A stretch of DNA of 64,000 nucleotides from Epinephelus fuscoguttatus (lineage: Eukaryota > Chordata > Actinopteri > Perciformes > Serranidae): positions 22,308,537 to 22,372,536 of the forward strand of contig NC_064767.1 in the NCBI RefSeq assembly GCF_011397635.1, read 5' to 3'. The notes below the pieces were generated by a model that did not search any database, was not told the DNA's origin, and was given only the letters and a program-made list of their open reading frames with translations. This document shows positions 26,435 to 39,200 of the stretch, in pieces; positions within the stretch are counted from its first letter, which is position 1; each line of letters begins with the position of its first letter. The translations under genes were made by a program, and so were the position numbers.

Positions 26435-27648
26435 TTAAGTGCTGAAATCAATACAAAATCCAAGAGGTGCAGAAAAATGTTGATCCAAGGTGGATTTTGA
26501 AGGCGCGCCAAAACAATCCGGATTAAAAAAGGCTGTGCGTAAATGTTCCACCTCTCCTCTCACTTTTCCGCTTCGCGCTCAGTGAGCCGTCTCACTCCTC
26601 TGCTTCAGACTACGTGGATGCTGAATGGGTTAGTCCGGGCAACAGTTGGAGCTGCTACTTTTACACTTGCGTCTGTGTGACCGCCAGAGGCTTGAGGGGG
26701 TTATACTGGAGCGGTGAGAGGTGCTGACGTATACTCCTGTCAGCCAACGAGGTCTCTGCAGAGCGCACAGCCAGAAGTGGAGGTCATGATGCTGACCCCC
26801 TCCCCCCTCCTTTCCCTCTTTGATGCTGATGATGCTGATGATGATGATGTCTTCCTTATGTTGTTTTGCATCGGTGGAGTAATAACATTGATCCAGTGGC
26901 TTTGGCAGAGTGTTTCAGTGCAGCACTCACTTGTTTAGCACTGGTCAGACAAAGCCACTGTTGAAACTCAACAAAACTGTGCTTTTTTTTCTTTGCAGGC
27001 AAAGTAATTCCACCTCACAATTTCCAGCTCACCACATTATTTCCAGTAACTGCTTTTGACATGCTCTCAGTCACACATAATTAGCATAGAAACACCTACA
27101 ATAATAGTCTGACCAACCACCCAAGGGCTATTGTTAGCGACAGTGATCCACATTTTGTACAGCGTGTGTGTGTTTCTGTGTGAGAGAGAGAGTTTTAAAG
27201 TGAACGGCTGCGGTGTAGCAGTGAGATGAAATTCTCCTGAAGGAATTACTGTGATTTTATTCATTGCAAACAGAACATGACCTCTACTTGCTAGATTCAA
27301 ACTCAACACTTTTTTTCTCCTTGTGTGTATGTATTTTTGTATGTGTGTGTACATACAAGTTGTTTCCAGTGTGTGTCTCTGGTGTCTGGAGCTCTGTACC
27401 AACAATGCTTGTTTTGTGGAAGTGGTGGTCTCCAGCAGAGAGGCTGTAACTAGCTGGGCCTCTCGGGTCACTCTCTGCCACTACACACACACACACACAT
27501 TTACACATGCACACATGCATGCACGAGCACATATACAGAGCTACATAGTACTTTTCTGGCCCCCAAGGGCCCCACAGGATACTCCTTTTCACTATGTTCC
27601 GCACCAGCAACAGGTCTTAAATCTGGACTTTTCTGGAGATGTGTTTGA

Positions 27649-27699
<51 letters not shown>

Positions 27700-28579
27700 T
27701 GGCAGTGTCTATGGTTTTGCCGCAGCACACAAACACAAGAATGCTTCGCCTTTTCTCATATCATTTTGAGTTATATTCTGCTGAAAGACAAAATATGATT
27801 AATCGTTGTGGTTATTTGTTTGAATACATGCAATATTGTTTTCCACTTGGTGAAGCGCCGTCTTTGAAAAACACTGTGAGAAATCAGTGTGGCATTTGAG
27901 AGTGACCACTCTCTAAAACAAGCCCCCTGGCTGCGCAAACCGATACTGAAAGATATACTGTTGTTTATTTGGAAGTAATAAAATTTGAAAACCAAACAAT
28001 AATTGCTCAACAGTGAACTGTCGTTCTCTGTTATTAACAAGCCATTAAAAACCTCTTGTCAACATGGGAGTATCTCACTACGGTTCCCTGAAGAAGCAAA
28101 TGGAAAAAAAAAACATGACAACCTTTGTTATTTTCACAGACCGAGTAGCTTGAGTCATTATCTGTTTAACAAAATAACAGAAATACCTCAAGAGTTTGAA
28201 CAGACCAAACATATGCGCGAGCAGGGAGAGAGGGAAGGAGAGTTAAAGTGATATCTGAAACCAGGGCAATATGGTCATAATAAATAGTCCTGGGGAGAAG
28301 ACATCCCAACACAAGTTCAAGCGTGAGGATGACAACATGAAATGGCTTTGACCTCTAACCTCAAATATGTAGGGCAGTGTGAGATTAATGTTGGGCATTA
28401 TCTACAATAATGCTCCTCTCCCCATCACTACTGCGAGAACAGCAGCATCACTGTGACTAGATCTAATAAGTTTAAAAAAACACAGCAGGACAGAGATGTC
28501 GCTGGTAAATGTTTTTCAAGAGATCTCAAGCAGGCGCAAAATCTAACGCTATGGTAACACGCATCACTTCCAGTCTAAT
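26435..28579. other. gdf10 upstream region and spacer
   Basis: It contains the gdf10 5' UTR and promoter region, GC-richer for the first 300 bases (26435-26750) with an AscI-type GGCGCGCC at about 26502. No TATA box was found. Beyond this there are a GAT/GATGATG tract at 26820-26850, CA and GT microsatellites (about 27483-27500 and 27651-27697), and unremarkable sequence. No gene was seen. Confidence 0.5.
27651..27697. repeat. (GT)n microsatellite
   Basis: About 23 GT units. The open frames through it on both strands are repeat artefacts. Confidence 0.95.
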
Positions 28580-29908
28580 CGGCAGAATAAATGTTGGCAT
28601 TTTACTTTTTTGCAAACTGCGAAGACATTACATTTATATGGTACTATGTAGTGAATACGTGGAAACTTTCTGTTTATGTTTCAACAGTGCTGTGGTTAAT
28701 GTGTGGTTATGTTTAGGAATGAAAACCACTTGGTCATGATTAGGAAACAATCATGTTTTGGCTTAAAACAACTGCCAATTTTGACACAAATTCTGTTAGA
28801 AATGCAGCAAGGGCTCACTTAAAAAACACCAAGTTCTTTGGCACAAATGCTGCTGGAAAGTCATGACGACTTGCTAAACCACTCATGTTCGGTAGCACAA
28901 ACTCTGCTGGTGACTTGATAAAAGCACCTACATTTGGTGGCACAAGTGCCGCTGAAAATATAGCAATGACTCATGAAAAGATGCCTACATTTGGTTGCAC
29001 AAACGCCGCTGGAAATGCAGTGATGACTCACTGCAAATACGCCTACATTTGGTGGCACAATTGCTTCTGGAAATGAAGAGATGGCTGATAGTTTGCTAAA
29101 AAACACCTATGTTTGGTGGCACAATTGTGCCTGGAAATGCAGTGATGGGTTGCTACGAAAATACTCGTTTGGTGGCAAAATCTCCGCTTGAAATGCAGTG
29201 ATAGCTTGCTAGAAGCACCCACATTTGGTGTGACAAATTCGTGGCACAATCCCTGCTGAAAATGCAGTGATAACTCACTAAAAATCATATATGTTTGGTC
29301 ATACATTGCCACTGGAAATACAGCGATAGCTCGCTACAAAAACACTCACGCTCAGTGGAACAATTTCCGCTGGAAATGCAGTGACAGCTTGCTAAAAACA
29401 CCTGTGTTTAGTGGCACAAACACTGCAGGAAACATGCAGCGGCTCGCTACAAAATACTCATGTTCGGTGGCACAACTGCCATTAGCAATGGCATGAAACA
29501 CCTTCGTTCAGTGGCACAATTGCTGCTGAAAATGCAGTGGTGATTCACTAAAAAACATCCATGTTTGTTTGTACAAATGCTGCTGGAAATGCAGTGATGG
29601 CATGATTGTTTGCTAAAAAATCCAATGTTCAGTGGCACAAATGCCACTGGAAAGGCAGTGAAGCCTCGCAAAAACACAACCGGTGTTGTTTGTTGATTTT
29701 GAACAGTGGTCTGCAGCTTAGCAGTCATTTTGCTGAGATGTCATGCCATCTGCCATCCACTCCACCTCCTGATGATAAAGATACATGTACATATACATGT
29801 AATCACAAGTACGTCACTTCAGAATTTATGATATACATATCAAAAGTAGAAATGTAACATATCCGTGGTTGCAGAAACATATAATACCAACATTTTCTTC
29901 TGGCAACT
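28580..29908 (+). mobile_element. TIR element family V, copy B (long, about 15 internal units)
   Basis: The left end is CAGAATAAATGTTGGCATT at 28583 and the right end is AATACCAACATTTTCTTCTG ending near 29903; they are inverted repeats of each other. Between the family head (GTGGTTAATGTGTGG, then ACCACTTGGTCATG) and tail (GGTCTGCAGCTTAGCAGTC, then GTCATGCCATCTGCCATCC) lies the internal tandem array at about 28780-29690. There is no coding capacity. Confidence 0.8.
28780..29690 (+). repeat. Internal minisatellite of copy B, 57-60 bp unit
   Basis: About 15 diverged units, each with the core TTTGGTGGCACAA, a short variable spacer, then GCTGGAAATGCAGTGATG and an A-rich CTCACTAAAAAACACC. Starts of the GCTGGAAATG-type core are visible at about 28851, 28951, 29008, 29065, 29129, 29187, 29254, 29310, 29370, 29424, 29534, 29582 and 29647. 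Units differ by substitutions and small indels. Confidence 0.85.
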
Positions 29909-30481
29909 GGGCTGGTCATCTCAGCACAACTTTAATGTTTCTGTCTGTGTATTAAGTGACAGCTCATAGTGCACAAAAATTGTATTTTGCTTATGTTGCT
30001 ATTGGATCTTCAAAGCAACACGTGGAAGTAGTCAGGCTCACACTGAGATCACAACTCCACACATTTTGAGTTTGATGAATACGGCCACATCAGGCGCATA
30101 ACAGACACTTTCAGGCCAAGTGTGGACATGCAGCAATGTGATCTTCAGAGTCAGGAATCACATTAAAGAGACAACTGAGACTGCAGCCTCCATGATACAC
30201 AGCATGCATCGCTGCATCACAGAGCTGAAGGAGACATGAAACAGAAGTTACCAGCTGGATGCAATGTGGATGGTTGACTAACTAATATAGTAGTGACATG
30301 AGTAGCTACTACCCATTGATCCCTGCAGCAGCACTGCACTGTGAAGCCTGCTGTATCTGACTACTCAGGCTGTGTTGTAGTTTGTTCAACATGGAGGTCC
30401 CCCCGTAGGGCCATCCAAAGCAAACAGGAGTTGTGTTCTGCTCTCTGTGGGGGTATGGAGGAGCGCAAGGAATTAACATGC

Positions 30482-30483
<2 letters not shown>

Positions 30484-30515
<32 letters not shown>
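30484..30515. repeat. (GT)n microsatellite
   Basis: About 15 uninterrupted GT units, followed by an impure GT-rich tail to about 30535. Confidence 0.9.
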
Positions 30516-30518
<3 letters not shown>

Positions 30519-31094
30519 TGCGTGTCTGCATGTGGTGCTAGGAACTGATGGTTGGTTCTGGAAATGCTCCTAGTTTAACACCTTTGCGTGGTATTGGGCA
30601 AGACTTTCTGGTTCCAGAGCTCAGCAGTGGGGGTCTGATAGATGTTTGTGTGTGGGCACAGGGGATTTGGTATGGATCAGTTATTGGCCAGCCATCCTCC
30701 AGTGACTGATGCTGTCATGGTTTGTCCAAAAAGAACAGTGCTGTGCACGCATGGGGGACGGACTAACTGGCAATGTCTTGTGCTCATAAAAATAAAGAGG
30801 GGGTAGTTTGAGCCAAATGTTCTCATGTTGTGTATCCTGCAGGATGTTTACAGCAGCTATAAGTGACTTGCTTGTGTACCTCAGGAATATTTTACGGGTA
30901 AACAAAACAACAGGTCACACTCTAACGCACAAGAGGTCACTCAGGATTGTAGGGACTTAGGCAGAAAGCGCCAGTGTCAGTTTAAAGGCTGTTTTAAGAC
31001 TTTAGGATCCTGTTAAGCAGATGAAAACATCCAGGTGGAAAATGTGGCCACATCTAAATCAGTGCATTGTTCTTTCGTGGATGCATTTCATTAA

Positions 31095-31351
31095 AGGGTC
31101 AGGTCACCCAAATTATGAAGAAAAAAGGAAATATTCACTTTTTTTGTAGTGGGTTTTGGATAAGAAGATTGATACCTCTTTCATACTTGTATGCTAATAT
31201 AAAGCTATAGCCAGCAGGCAATTAGCTTAGCTTCACATAAAGTCTGGGAGCAGGGGGGAACAGCAAGCCTGGTGCTGTCCAAACAAAAAAAATCTGCCTA
31301 CCAGCACCTCTAAATTCTACTAAGTAACACATTATATTTCATAAAACAGCC
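31095..31351. repeat. Dispersed fish repeat, interrupted by family V copy C
   Basis: It begins AAAGGGTCAGGTCACCCA and includes TTAGCTTAGCTTCACATAAAG and TCTGCCTACCAGCACCTCTAA. From memory these phrases belong to a common teleost non-autonomous repeat. The family V element begins at about 31352 directly next to it. Confidence 0.45.
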
Positions 31352-31810
31352 CAGTTGTCAGAAGAAAATGTCAGTATTGTACATTTCTACAAACCACAGA
31401 TGTATTACATGTGTATGTTTTATACATCAACATTTTTAAAGTGATGTAGTTCTGATTACATGCATATGAGCTGACTTTTCATCAGGAGGAGTGGGGAATG
31501 GTGCATAGCGTGACACCATGGTGAGATGGCTTCCAAGCAGCAGACCACTGTTTGAGGCCGACAAACAACAACACCGGTTGTTTTTTAGTGAGACATTGGA
31601 GCGTTTTTTTTATTGTGCCACCAAAACCGGGTATGTAAGTTAAAACATGATCTTTTGCTCACCATAACCAAGTGTTTTTGTGCTTATACATAACAACACC
31701 TAAACCACAGTGCTGCTGAAATGTAAAGAAATTTCAACATATCCACTGCATAATGGTGCATACCTGTGGTTTGCAGAAACGTATAATGCCAACATTTTTC
31801 TGGTGATTGG
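31352..31810 (-). mobile_element. TIR element family V, copy C (short, inverted orientation)
   Basis: The ends TTGTCAGAAGAAAATGTCAG (31355) and AATGCCAACATTTTTCTGG (about 31784) are imperfect inverted repeats. The family tail is seen here in reverse complement (CAAGCAGCAGACCACTG at about 31537), followed by about one internal unit (AGTGAGACATTGGAGC, then TGTGCCACCAAAACCGGGTA). This places it opposite in orientation to copies A, B and D. Confidence 0.7.
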
Positions 31811-32443
31811 TTAACCCTCCTGTAAAACCACATCTATGCTTTATGCTGCGCTAACCACCTGCTTATTCCGACTTCAGAAAAACAACCTTTCCTAAAATGT
31901 TGAACAGTTTCCTCAACTTTTGTGGCAGACATGGAACTAGTTTTGCATTTATTTTTGTTTTGTGACCTGAAAAAATAAAAATCTAACAACTTTGACATTT
32001 CCACTTCCTACTCGATACAACTGAGGTAAAAAGGAATGTGTTTATGGTGCTGACAGTGTTGAAAACTTGCATTTATCAAATCAGCAGCAACATCTTCCTC
32101 CAGAAACAGTCTCCCAGTTTCTGGAGAGACACTTAAGTGTTGAATTTTACCAACAAATCACCACAGACGAAATTCCATTGTAATGGGGTGGAGGCAGAAA
32201 TCTTGGTGACAGCAGATTAAACCAAAACTATTTGAGAAGTGGTACTAGTGGCTTCTGGTGGATTTGGATGAACTAATCCTTCAATGCTTATTTGTGGCAA
32301 AGAATTCTCTGCTTCAGTAGTGAGGCTGACACCAGGTCCAGTAAAACACAGGCTTCCTTCTGTTGTGAAAGACCAGGAATCCCTTCATGTCAATGTCATC
32401 CACTCTGCCCTGTAGGTAGGTGTGTGAGTGTGAGAAAGAGCAG

Positions 32444-32445
<2 letters not shown>

Positions 32446-32480
<35 letters not shown>
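32446..32480. repeat. (GT)n microsatellite
   Basis: About 17 GT units. Confidence 0.9.
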
Positions 32481-32481
<1 letters not shown>

Positions 32482-32649
32482 CTATGGAGACTATAGTTAT
32501 GCTAGGGGGTGTAACTCTGTGACCCATTCACATGGTTAATAAAACATTCATAGAAGCAGAGGAATGTTATGGTTTTTGTGTGACTGTGTATGCATGTGCA
32601 GGCAAACACGTATGTGTGTGTGCATGCATGCATGTGTGAGAGATGGAGA

Positions 32650-32650
<1 letters not shown>

Positions 32651-32683
<33 letters not shown>
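32651..32683. repeat. (TG)n microsatellite
   Basis: About 16 TG units, preceded by a GT/CATG-rich stretch from about 32580. Confidence 0.9.
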
Positions 32684-32685
<2 letters not shown>

Positions 32686-34341
32686 TTGTGTCTGTGATGT
32701 TGGGCCTCCTGCAGTGACCCCACGGAGTGCACCATTCTGTCCACAAACAAAGGGCCGGCTGTTCCCCCCCGACTTCAACCGTGGACTGCTCCAACACCGC
32801 TGACCATTCGCCGCCGAGCTAACCAAATATTTCCCTTCCTGCTCTGAATTTGTCTCAATAAATAGTTTTGTGTTTTGGGGTTTTCTTTCTCCTCCGGCTC
32901 TTTGCCTTTGATAGACGACTCCTGGACAAACAGGTGGCCACGTAATCTCAGAAGACGGACTTATCTTTTAAACCTGAGGTGAAAAACTGGAGGACAGAGC
33001 CTGACTTCTACAATTCTCACCTCATGTCACATCCTGACTTTTGCATGGAAAGAAAAACGATCCCACAGTGCACCGAGAGTATTATTACACGCTTAATTGA
33101 CATCTGACTGATTCATTTTTGGTTCACGTCTGTCCTCACAGCCCGTGGCGAAGTACAGAGAGACATATTGTGCTTAAGATCTCACTGACTGGCTGAGTAT
33201 TTTCTCTGAGCATGGCTCAAACCACTTGACAGGAGGGCTGATCGGTGATTAACGAAAATAAATGGAATATGTGTGTCCGTGTGTGTTTCAACCACTAGCA
33301 GGATTGATGTCCTTCCCCAGGTCTGACATTCAACCTTTGTGCTGTGTCTCTCAATGACCACGTTATTCACCGGCTGAAACATCAATGTTGTACTATGTAC
33401 CTGGACTAATAGCTAATAGCTTATTATTTTTGAGGTTCACACTCATGTCTTGTGTTTCTGTGCCTCCTATAATTGCCCCCATGGCGGCCTGTTTTTAATA
33501 CCATAAAAATGTTTGTCAGTTATCCATTTATACAAAACAGTCTCCAGTTAGACACATTTTACAGACAGTAACAAGTGAGCGTCGCTGAAGTAACTGAGTG
33601 TGCAGTGTTTGCTGGGAATGCAGAATATTCTAAAGAGAGTGTGATTTGAGCCTCGACTGGTGGTGTTGTGTTTACTCTGACGCCCATGATATTCATTACA
33701 GGCTGCACTGTGTGCTGCTACTTCCTGAACATGTCCCATAGGCCCGTGACCTTCACCTCCACAGCCTGCCCTTAAACCCCATTGGGCTGGAGCCAGGATA
33801 GAGGAAATTGCACTGGGAGATTGATTGGCTAAATCCTTTAATTATTCGGATTTCACAATGGGGCCTGAGCGCCTGTGTCTTTGGTAGTTGACTGTGTCAA
33901 ACACAGATGGGAATGTCTGGCCCTCTTGACACACCACACTGTGTTTTTATTTTATTTTATTCTAAAATTCAAGTGAAATTTAAGCTTTTATTTGAGGTAT
34001 GGGAATTGCTGCCAGTTTCATAATATTGACGGAAAGCAGAGACGAAATACTCGGGAATGAGCTCGAGTGTTTTAACTGTAAAACAAATCAAAGGGCACTT
34101 ATTTGTCACTTCCTCCTCACTTCACATGTCTTGTGTTTTTTAACTTGAGCTCTAAGACGGGAAGAATGGACGGAGTGTATTTCTTCACTGGGATGTGATA
34201 ATTTTGTGCACCCATGCGTGGCTGTTTTACCAGAATGTGATATGCCCACACACATTCAGTACAATATCCTGCTGAGATTTACATGGGGTTTGTTTCTGTT
34301 GGGCTGACTTTAACCCAATGGCCTCAAGGTTCCCAAAAAAA

Positions 34342-34344
<3 letters not shown>

Positions 34345-34379
<35 letters not shown>
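34345..34379. repeat. (GA)n microsatellite
   Basis: About 17 GA units following an A-rich stretch. Confidence 0.9.
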
Positions 34380-34380
<1 letters not shown>

Positions 34381-34479
34381 CTGTTATCCCAGAGCTCCGT
34401 CTCTCTAAAGAAAGCAGATATGTAATACGTGTTGGGAATATGATGGCAGGGTCTTTTCATAGCTTGATGGATCTGTCAG

Positions 34480-35459
34480 ATTGACCCTTGCTCTAATTTG
34501 CTTCTGTCGCCATCATTTAGCGTGGCGGTGTGTGATATTTCCCAATAAATTTACCCTCCTTGCAGAGTAATAACTGCGATATCTATTTCCCATTAGTGGG
34601 GGGTTCAGGCCTCCTGTCGCTCTCCGAGCTCTAATTGGACGTGACCATTGCCCCGGTGATGTCATGTTAGTGTGTTTCAGGAAGAGAAAAGCCCGGTAGT
34701 GGTAAGTGACTGATTACTGAAAGTTATGGAAGTGGAGATTGAAAAGGAACGTGTGGTTATATTTCCAAGTCATGTTGAATATGTTTGATATTTTATGATT
34801 TTGGCAATTGTTGACACAAGAGCAAACATTTCTATGGGTCTAATGGGGATCTATTGTGTCTGGTGGTGTTACGGGCATGTCAGCCTACAGAATAAACATA
34901 CAGTATTACAGACTGAGAGCCGTGTATATTGTTAGCCCTAGAAAGCCTGCTGTAAGGTCAAGGCCAGAGCAGCGGTGGCCAATCTCACAGGAACGCGGAT
35001 TCAATTAATATCAGCAAAGGCCCTTTGTTGATAACTTCCTGGTTTTATACAAAGTGAACCATCAAGTTTCAGTGTGCTATTGCTCCCATTCTGGCATCAG
35101 AACACGGAGAACACGGAGAACTGGCACCACAACATGTTAGGGAGAACGCCAAGACGTTTTAGAAAAAGTATTTATAGGGGGAGCTGTGGTGCTGCACGGA
35201 TGCTGTTAAATAAAATGAATCATTCTGAAAAATATTAATATTGCACAATGTAAGAACATGGGAAATAATTAGTAAGCAGATATGTGAATTCTTAACTGTC
35301 TGTTAGGTAAACAAAAACTAATGTCCACATTACAACTGTAGAGGGAAAAGACAAATTAATTAATAATGTCATGATAATAATAAATGTTTAGTGATGGTTT
35401 GTGTTACTGTTCACTGCCGCACAGTAAATATAGTCTGTTCTTTTAACAGTGGATCATGT
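34480..35459. other. Intergenic spacer containing a candidate conserved block
   Basis: Positions 34480-34690 are repeat-free, of balanced composition, and contain several AATTG/CTAATT homeodomain-like cores plus a TGATGTCA CRE-like site at about 34659. No exon was found. The rest of the interval is AT-rich and featureless. Confidence 0.3.
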
Positions 35460-35732
35460 TGTTAACGTGCTAACTGGCTAACTAGCGTCAAGATGGTCTT
35501 CTGGTTTCCCGTTTTGAATGAGGATTACACACTACCACCATCTGCTGGTGTGGAGAGTTATTTCCTCTCACACAGGCACAGAACGTATGTGTCGGTGGAC
35601 CATCGGCTGTAGCCTTTGCTGTATGTTCATGTGACACTTTTTTAGCCGAGACACGGCGACATCAGGCAACGCAGTAGAGGACCTTCGTCACCACTAGCTC
35701 TCTGAAGTCAGTTCGGTGTGTCTGGGCCTTAA
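35460..35732. mobile_element. Partial copy of a TIR repeat ending GGTGTGTCTGGGCCTTA
   Basis: Its right end GGTGTGTCTGGGCCTTA (about 35715-35731) is the reverse complement of the left end of the element at 40472 (AAGGCCCAGACACACC), so the two belong to one family. The other end is not clearly found, so the left boundary is a guess. Confidence 0.4.
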
Positions 35733-36197
35733 ACCTAACCAAACCAACCCAACCAATGAAGGCAATGCCAATCAGAGGGAGAGTAATGCAGGTAATGCTC
35801 TTGCCATTCTGAAAAAAAGTTTGCCGCTAAGGACCCCGCAAAGGGGTGTGTCTAATGGTGTGAAATCATTTAAGCCGTGCAGACATGTGACCCCTGATGC
35901 GTTGAGCATAAATCAAGCTTTTGCTGTTGTTCTGTTTGAAGGTCAAAGGTCACTTTCTTTCATTGTTTCAGGATATCCTCAGCATGAAATCCTTTGCAGT
36001 TAAGAAGTTGTTCCTTTACTTTTTTCTTGTCCACCCTGTATGTTTCATTCTTCCTTACTTTGATTGTCAACTTTTTCTTTTTCTCTCTTTGTCTTTCTCT
36101 GGCTCATATCTGCGTTTTTCTATTTCTCTGCAGGTGACTATATTTTACATGTCTCTCAAAACTGGAATCCCACAACAATCTCCTCATTCCTACTCCA

Positions 36198-36199
<2 letters not shown>

Positions 36200-36240
<41 letters not shown>
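36200..36240. repeat. (GT)n microsatellite
   Basis: About 20 GT units, followed by impure GT-rich sequence to 36268. Confidence 0.9.
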
Positions 36241-36248
<8 letters not shown>

Positions 36249-39200
36249 TGCGTGTATGTGTGTGTTTGTCCATACAACAACAGAAATGTCAATGATAGAT
36301 TACCTCTGGATGAAGCTCAACTTTGGGTTTGTGAACAGGAAATGCTAAAAGGGTTGTGATAACTGATATGTCTGCTAGTTGTTAGAGAGCCACAAGCTGG
36401 AATGCAGCAGACTGTGTAGAGTTAAGACACTGGCTGCTTAAGTTTCTGACGTGGTTAACCTGAACAATGGCAAATTACCTTACCTTACTTTTACGGTTCA
36501 GTGGAGCCCACATCGCTCCATGATCGATGGTCCCAGTCCACCTCATCATAGCCTTTGCATATAAAATCTAAATATTATTTATGAATGGTTTCGGACACAA
36601 GCTGTTAACATTCAGTCTCCGTGTAAACTGAAACCTCAGTCTTTCTGATTCACAAGGCATTTTTCTGAAATGAATGGACTTCCCCTCCTGACACGGTGGG
36701 AGCAGCGGGGGAGCGGTGTCAGATGTTACAGCGCATGTGTATACACTGAGTGTGTGTGTGTGTGCTTGTGTTGCACTCGTGACCACTTCCAAGGCCACTG
36801 CCATGGACCATGAGGTCCTCACATTTTGCCTGTTGTGTAACCTCTCATACGGTCAAACACTGACTCCACAATCCTCCCATTCAACTTAAAAACAACCAAA
36901 CCATGAGAATCAAAGCAGTCCTAGTGACCTTGAGGCTCTACTATGAAAATTTCAATGCCTGAACACTGAAATGCACACCGCTCCCTCTGCACTCCCCTCT
37001 ACCTGATGTACCTCAGACATTAGGCAGACACAAATGATAGATTTGAATAGGAGACGTCTGATGTCATGCTTGGCAGCTCAATAAGTCTGGAGCGAGAACA
37101 ATATTCTGTCCAACAAGTCGTTAGAACAGTGATTCGAATGGAATGGGAAATAAGCTAATTTGTTGGAGTTGAAACACTGTGAATCTGTATGGTTTTTACC
37201 TTCTGGATGCAATGAGTATAACTCGATGCCCTCACTATTTTTTAGGAGTGTTGCCCTGGAAAAGTCATTAAATATCAATTAAATCATCGTCAAATGAGCA
37301 TGTGTAAGTGTCAGCTATGATCTCACCAACACATCCCTTTTAATAGAGTTGTGGGGCCACATTAGGGAGATAAAGCTGTAAGGGGAGCGCAGATTGGGTC
37401 ATGACAGTGTCAGGGGTGAGACATGTGGCACACACCAGAGTATGTCTGCTAACACCCAGACGTCTGCTGTGCCACACAGAGCTGATTGTTCCACAGCCAT
37501 GGGCTCTTCCATTCAGGATCGAGCCCTTCTCCGGTCCGTCACGGGCCCAGGGAGGACTCCCCGCTCCTGGGGTGACTAATGCTGAATGACAGGCAGACAC
37601 TGATCAAAGCTGCTCCTGGAAGCCCTCCTGTCACAGTTCGGAGGGGGCAGAGAGGAGGACGATAAGTGGAGAGACAAGAGCAGTATGCCCAGTCTGGACC
37701 TGGGCCAAATATCAGGGATCAGACAGCATGGCTGGACTTTATTAGCTTCATCACAAACAATACACTCTCCACAGTGGACCTCCACCATTGCCAGATTATC
37801 TCGTCTCTCTTTATAGCGCAGTGGCGCAGAGCCACACCACAGTGGAGTTCTGGAGCCATGAGGTGAAGAGATGCCTGGTTAATAGATGCTGAATCTGGCC
37901 TTTACACTCTTGTCTGCTATCATCTCCTTACTTCGCTCATGCGTCAGACTCATGCCTCTCCAGAGTATTTACCATCGTTGCCGAGCCAAACGTCTTATCC
38001 AAGATACGATTTTTTTTTATGCTTTCTAAAATATCCATTTTATTGAGCATAAAAACCACAGATTCAACTCAAAATGCAGCTCTCAGATTCCCATGGAGGT
38101 TTTTATGTTAGTTTGATGCATCTTGAAGGCAGCAGGCGAGAAAAGCTTTCACAAAACGTAAAACATGTTTGAGTTAAGGTCTTTGGCAGTCGCAGGAAAA
38201 ATATGTTTGTGCTTTTGCATCTATGTGTGTGTGTGCACATGCATGTTGGTCCACTTAATATCCCCCCTGCATGTCTTCTATTCTCCAAGCAACAGATGAA
38301 GTAAACTTCTGTTTGTTTTTTTCTTTAAAACATTTACATTTGTAATATAAAGTAATGTGCAACATGTCATGTTATGTCCCAGGAGCATACTTTTCTCCAA
38401 TGTTATCCATTCTGACAGGAGCCAAGGAAAACACTTTGCTTGTTGGACTGCAACTCTGAGCTTCTCTCTGCCTTTCCATATCAGTGCACTTGGTGAAACC
38501 TGCGAGAAAAATGTCAAAAAATCTTTTTTTCCACACAGGAAACATACTGTTAGCCTTTCATTAATCTGCTGGGCAATGTGTTTCTGGTCAAATACCTTTG
38601 CAAGATTGTCTGTTTAAAAAGATAAAGTGGGATTTGCCGTAAACTCAGAAAATCTTTGACTGAACTACTCCTCACCTCTGGCTGAGGACATACGAAATTT
38701 CTCAGCTGTATGAGGGAAATCTGGGCTTTTGTGCAATCAACGGCTCCCTGGGACACACTGTGAGGAGAAAATCGCTCCGGGGGGTTTATGAACTTAATAA
38801 GAAAGTTTTATCTTGATTTGACACTTGCTTTGATGCCTGTCTGTTGTTTCCACTACAAGGGCGAGGTTAAGGTATAGGAAGTGCTTTGTGACCTCTATGG
38901 TCTGCGCCTCAAGGCAGCCTTTACACTGAGCAGCACCCAGTGCTGGAGCTCAGTGGCATTAATTGCTTGTAGGAGCTCTGCGTCCAGAAAGCCCTTGATG
39001 TGATGGATGAATGAAGGGCACAGAGCAGCACTCTGGGCCCGATTGTGTTTCTCTTCAGTCACCACATTGCCAATACAAACCTGGACAGGCAAAGACAAAC
39101 AGGAGAAAGGCCAATAAGTCACTCTCTCTCTGAAAAGAACAGACTGTGGTCACAAGCAGTTACATATTGTGTGTTCGGCTCCATCCTACAAACTAATACT

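Larger units (their letters stand above)
31811..34479. other. Intergenic spacer
   Basis: No exon was recognised. It includes (GT)n microsatellites at 32446-32480 and 32651-32683 and a (GA)n run at 34345-34379. The remainder looks unique. Confidence 0.5.

Noticed and set aside
27323..27769. 148-residue ORF across a (GT)n tract
   Set aside because: It is made of CVCV-type repeat translation, with no domain; all ORFs over microsatellites (for example 7848-8189, 32548-32826, 36064-36348, 58456-58668) were dropped for the same reason.
28780..29690. Possible CRISPR array (regular repeats with spacers)
   Set aside because: The genome is a vertebrate; the units are diverged along their whole length with no exact repeats and unique spacers, so this is a minisatellite inside a transposon.
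38895..39122. Minus-strand ORF preceded by a pyrimidine-rich AG acceptor-like site
   Set aside because: No family recognised and no compatible second exon found nearby; left as unsupported.
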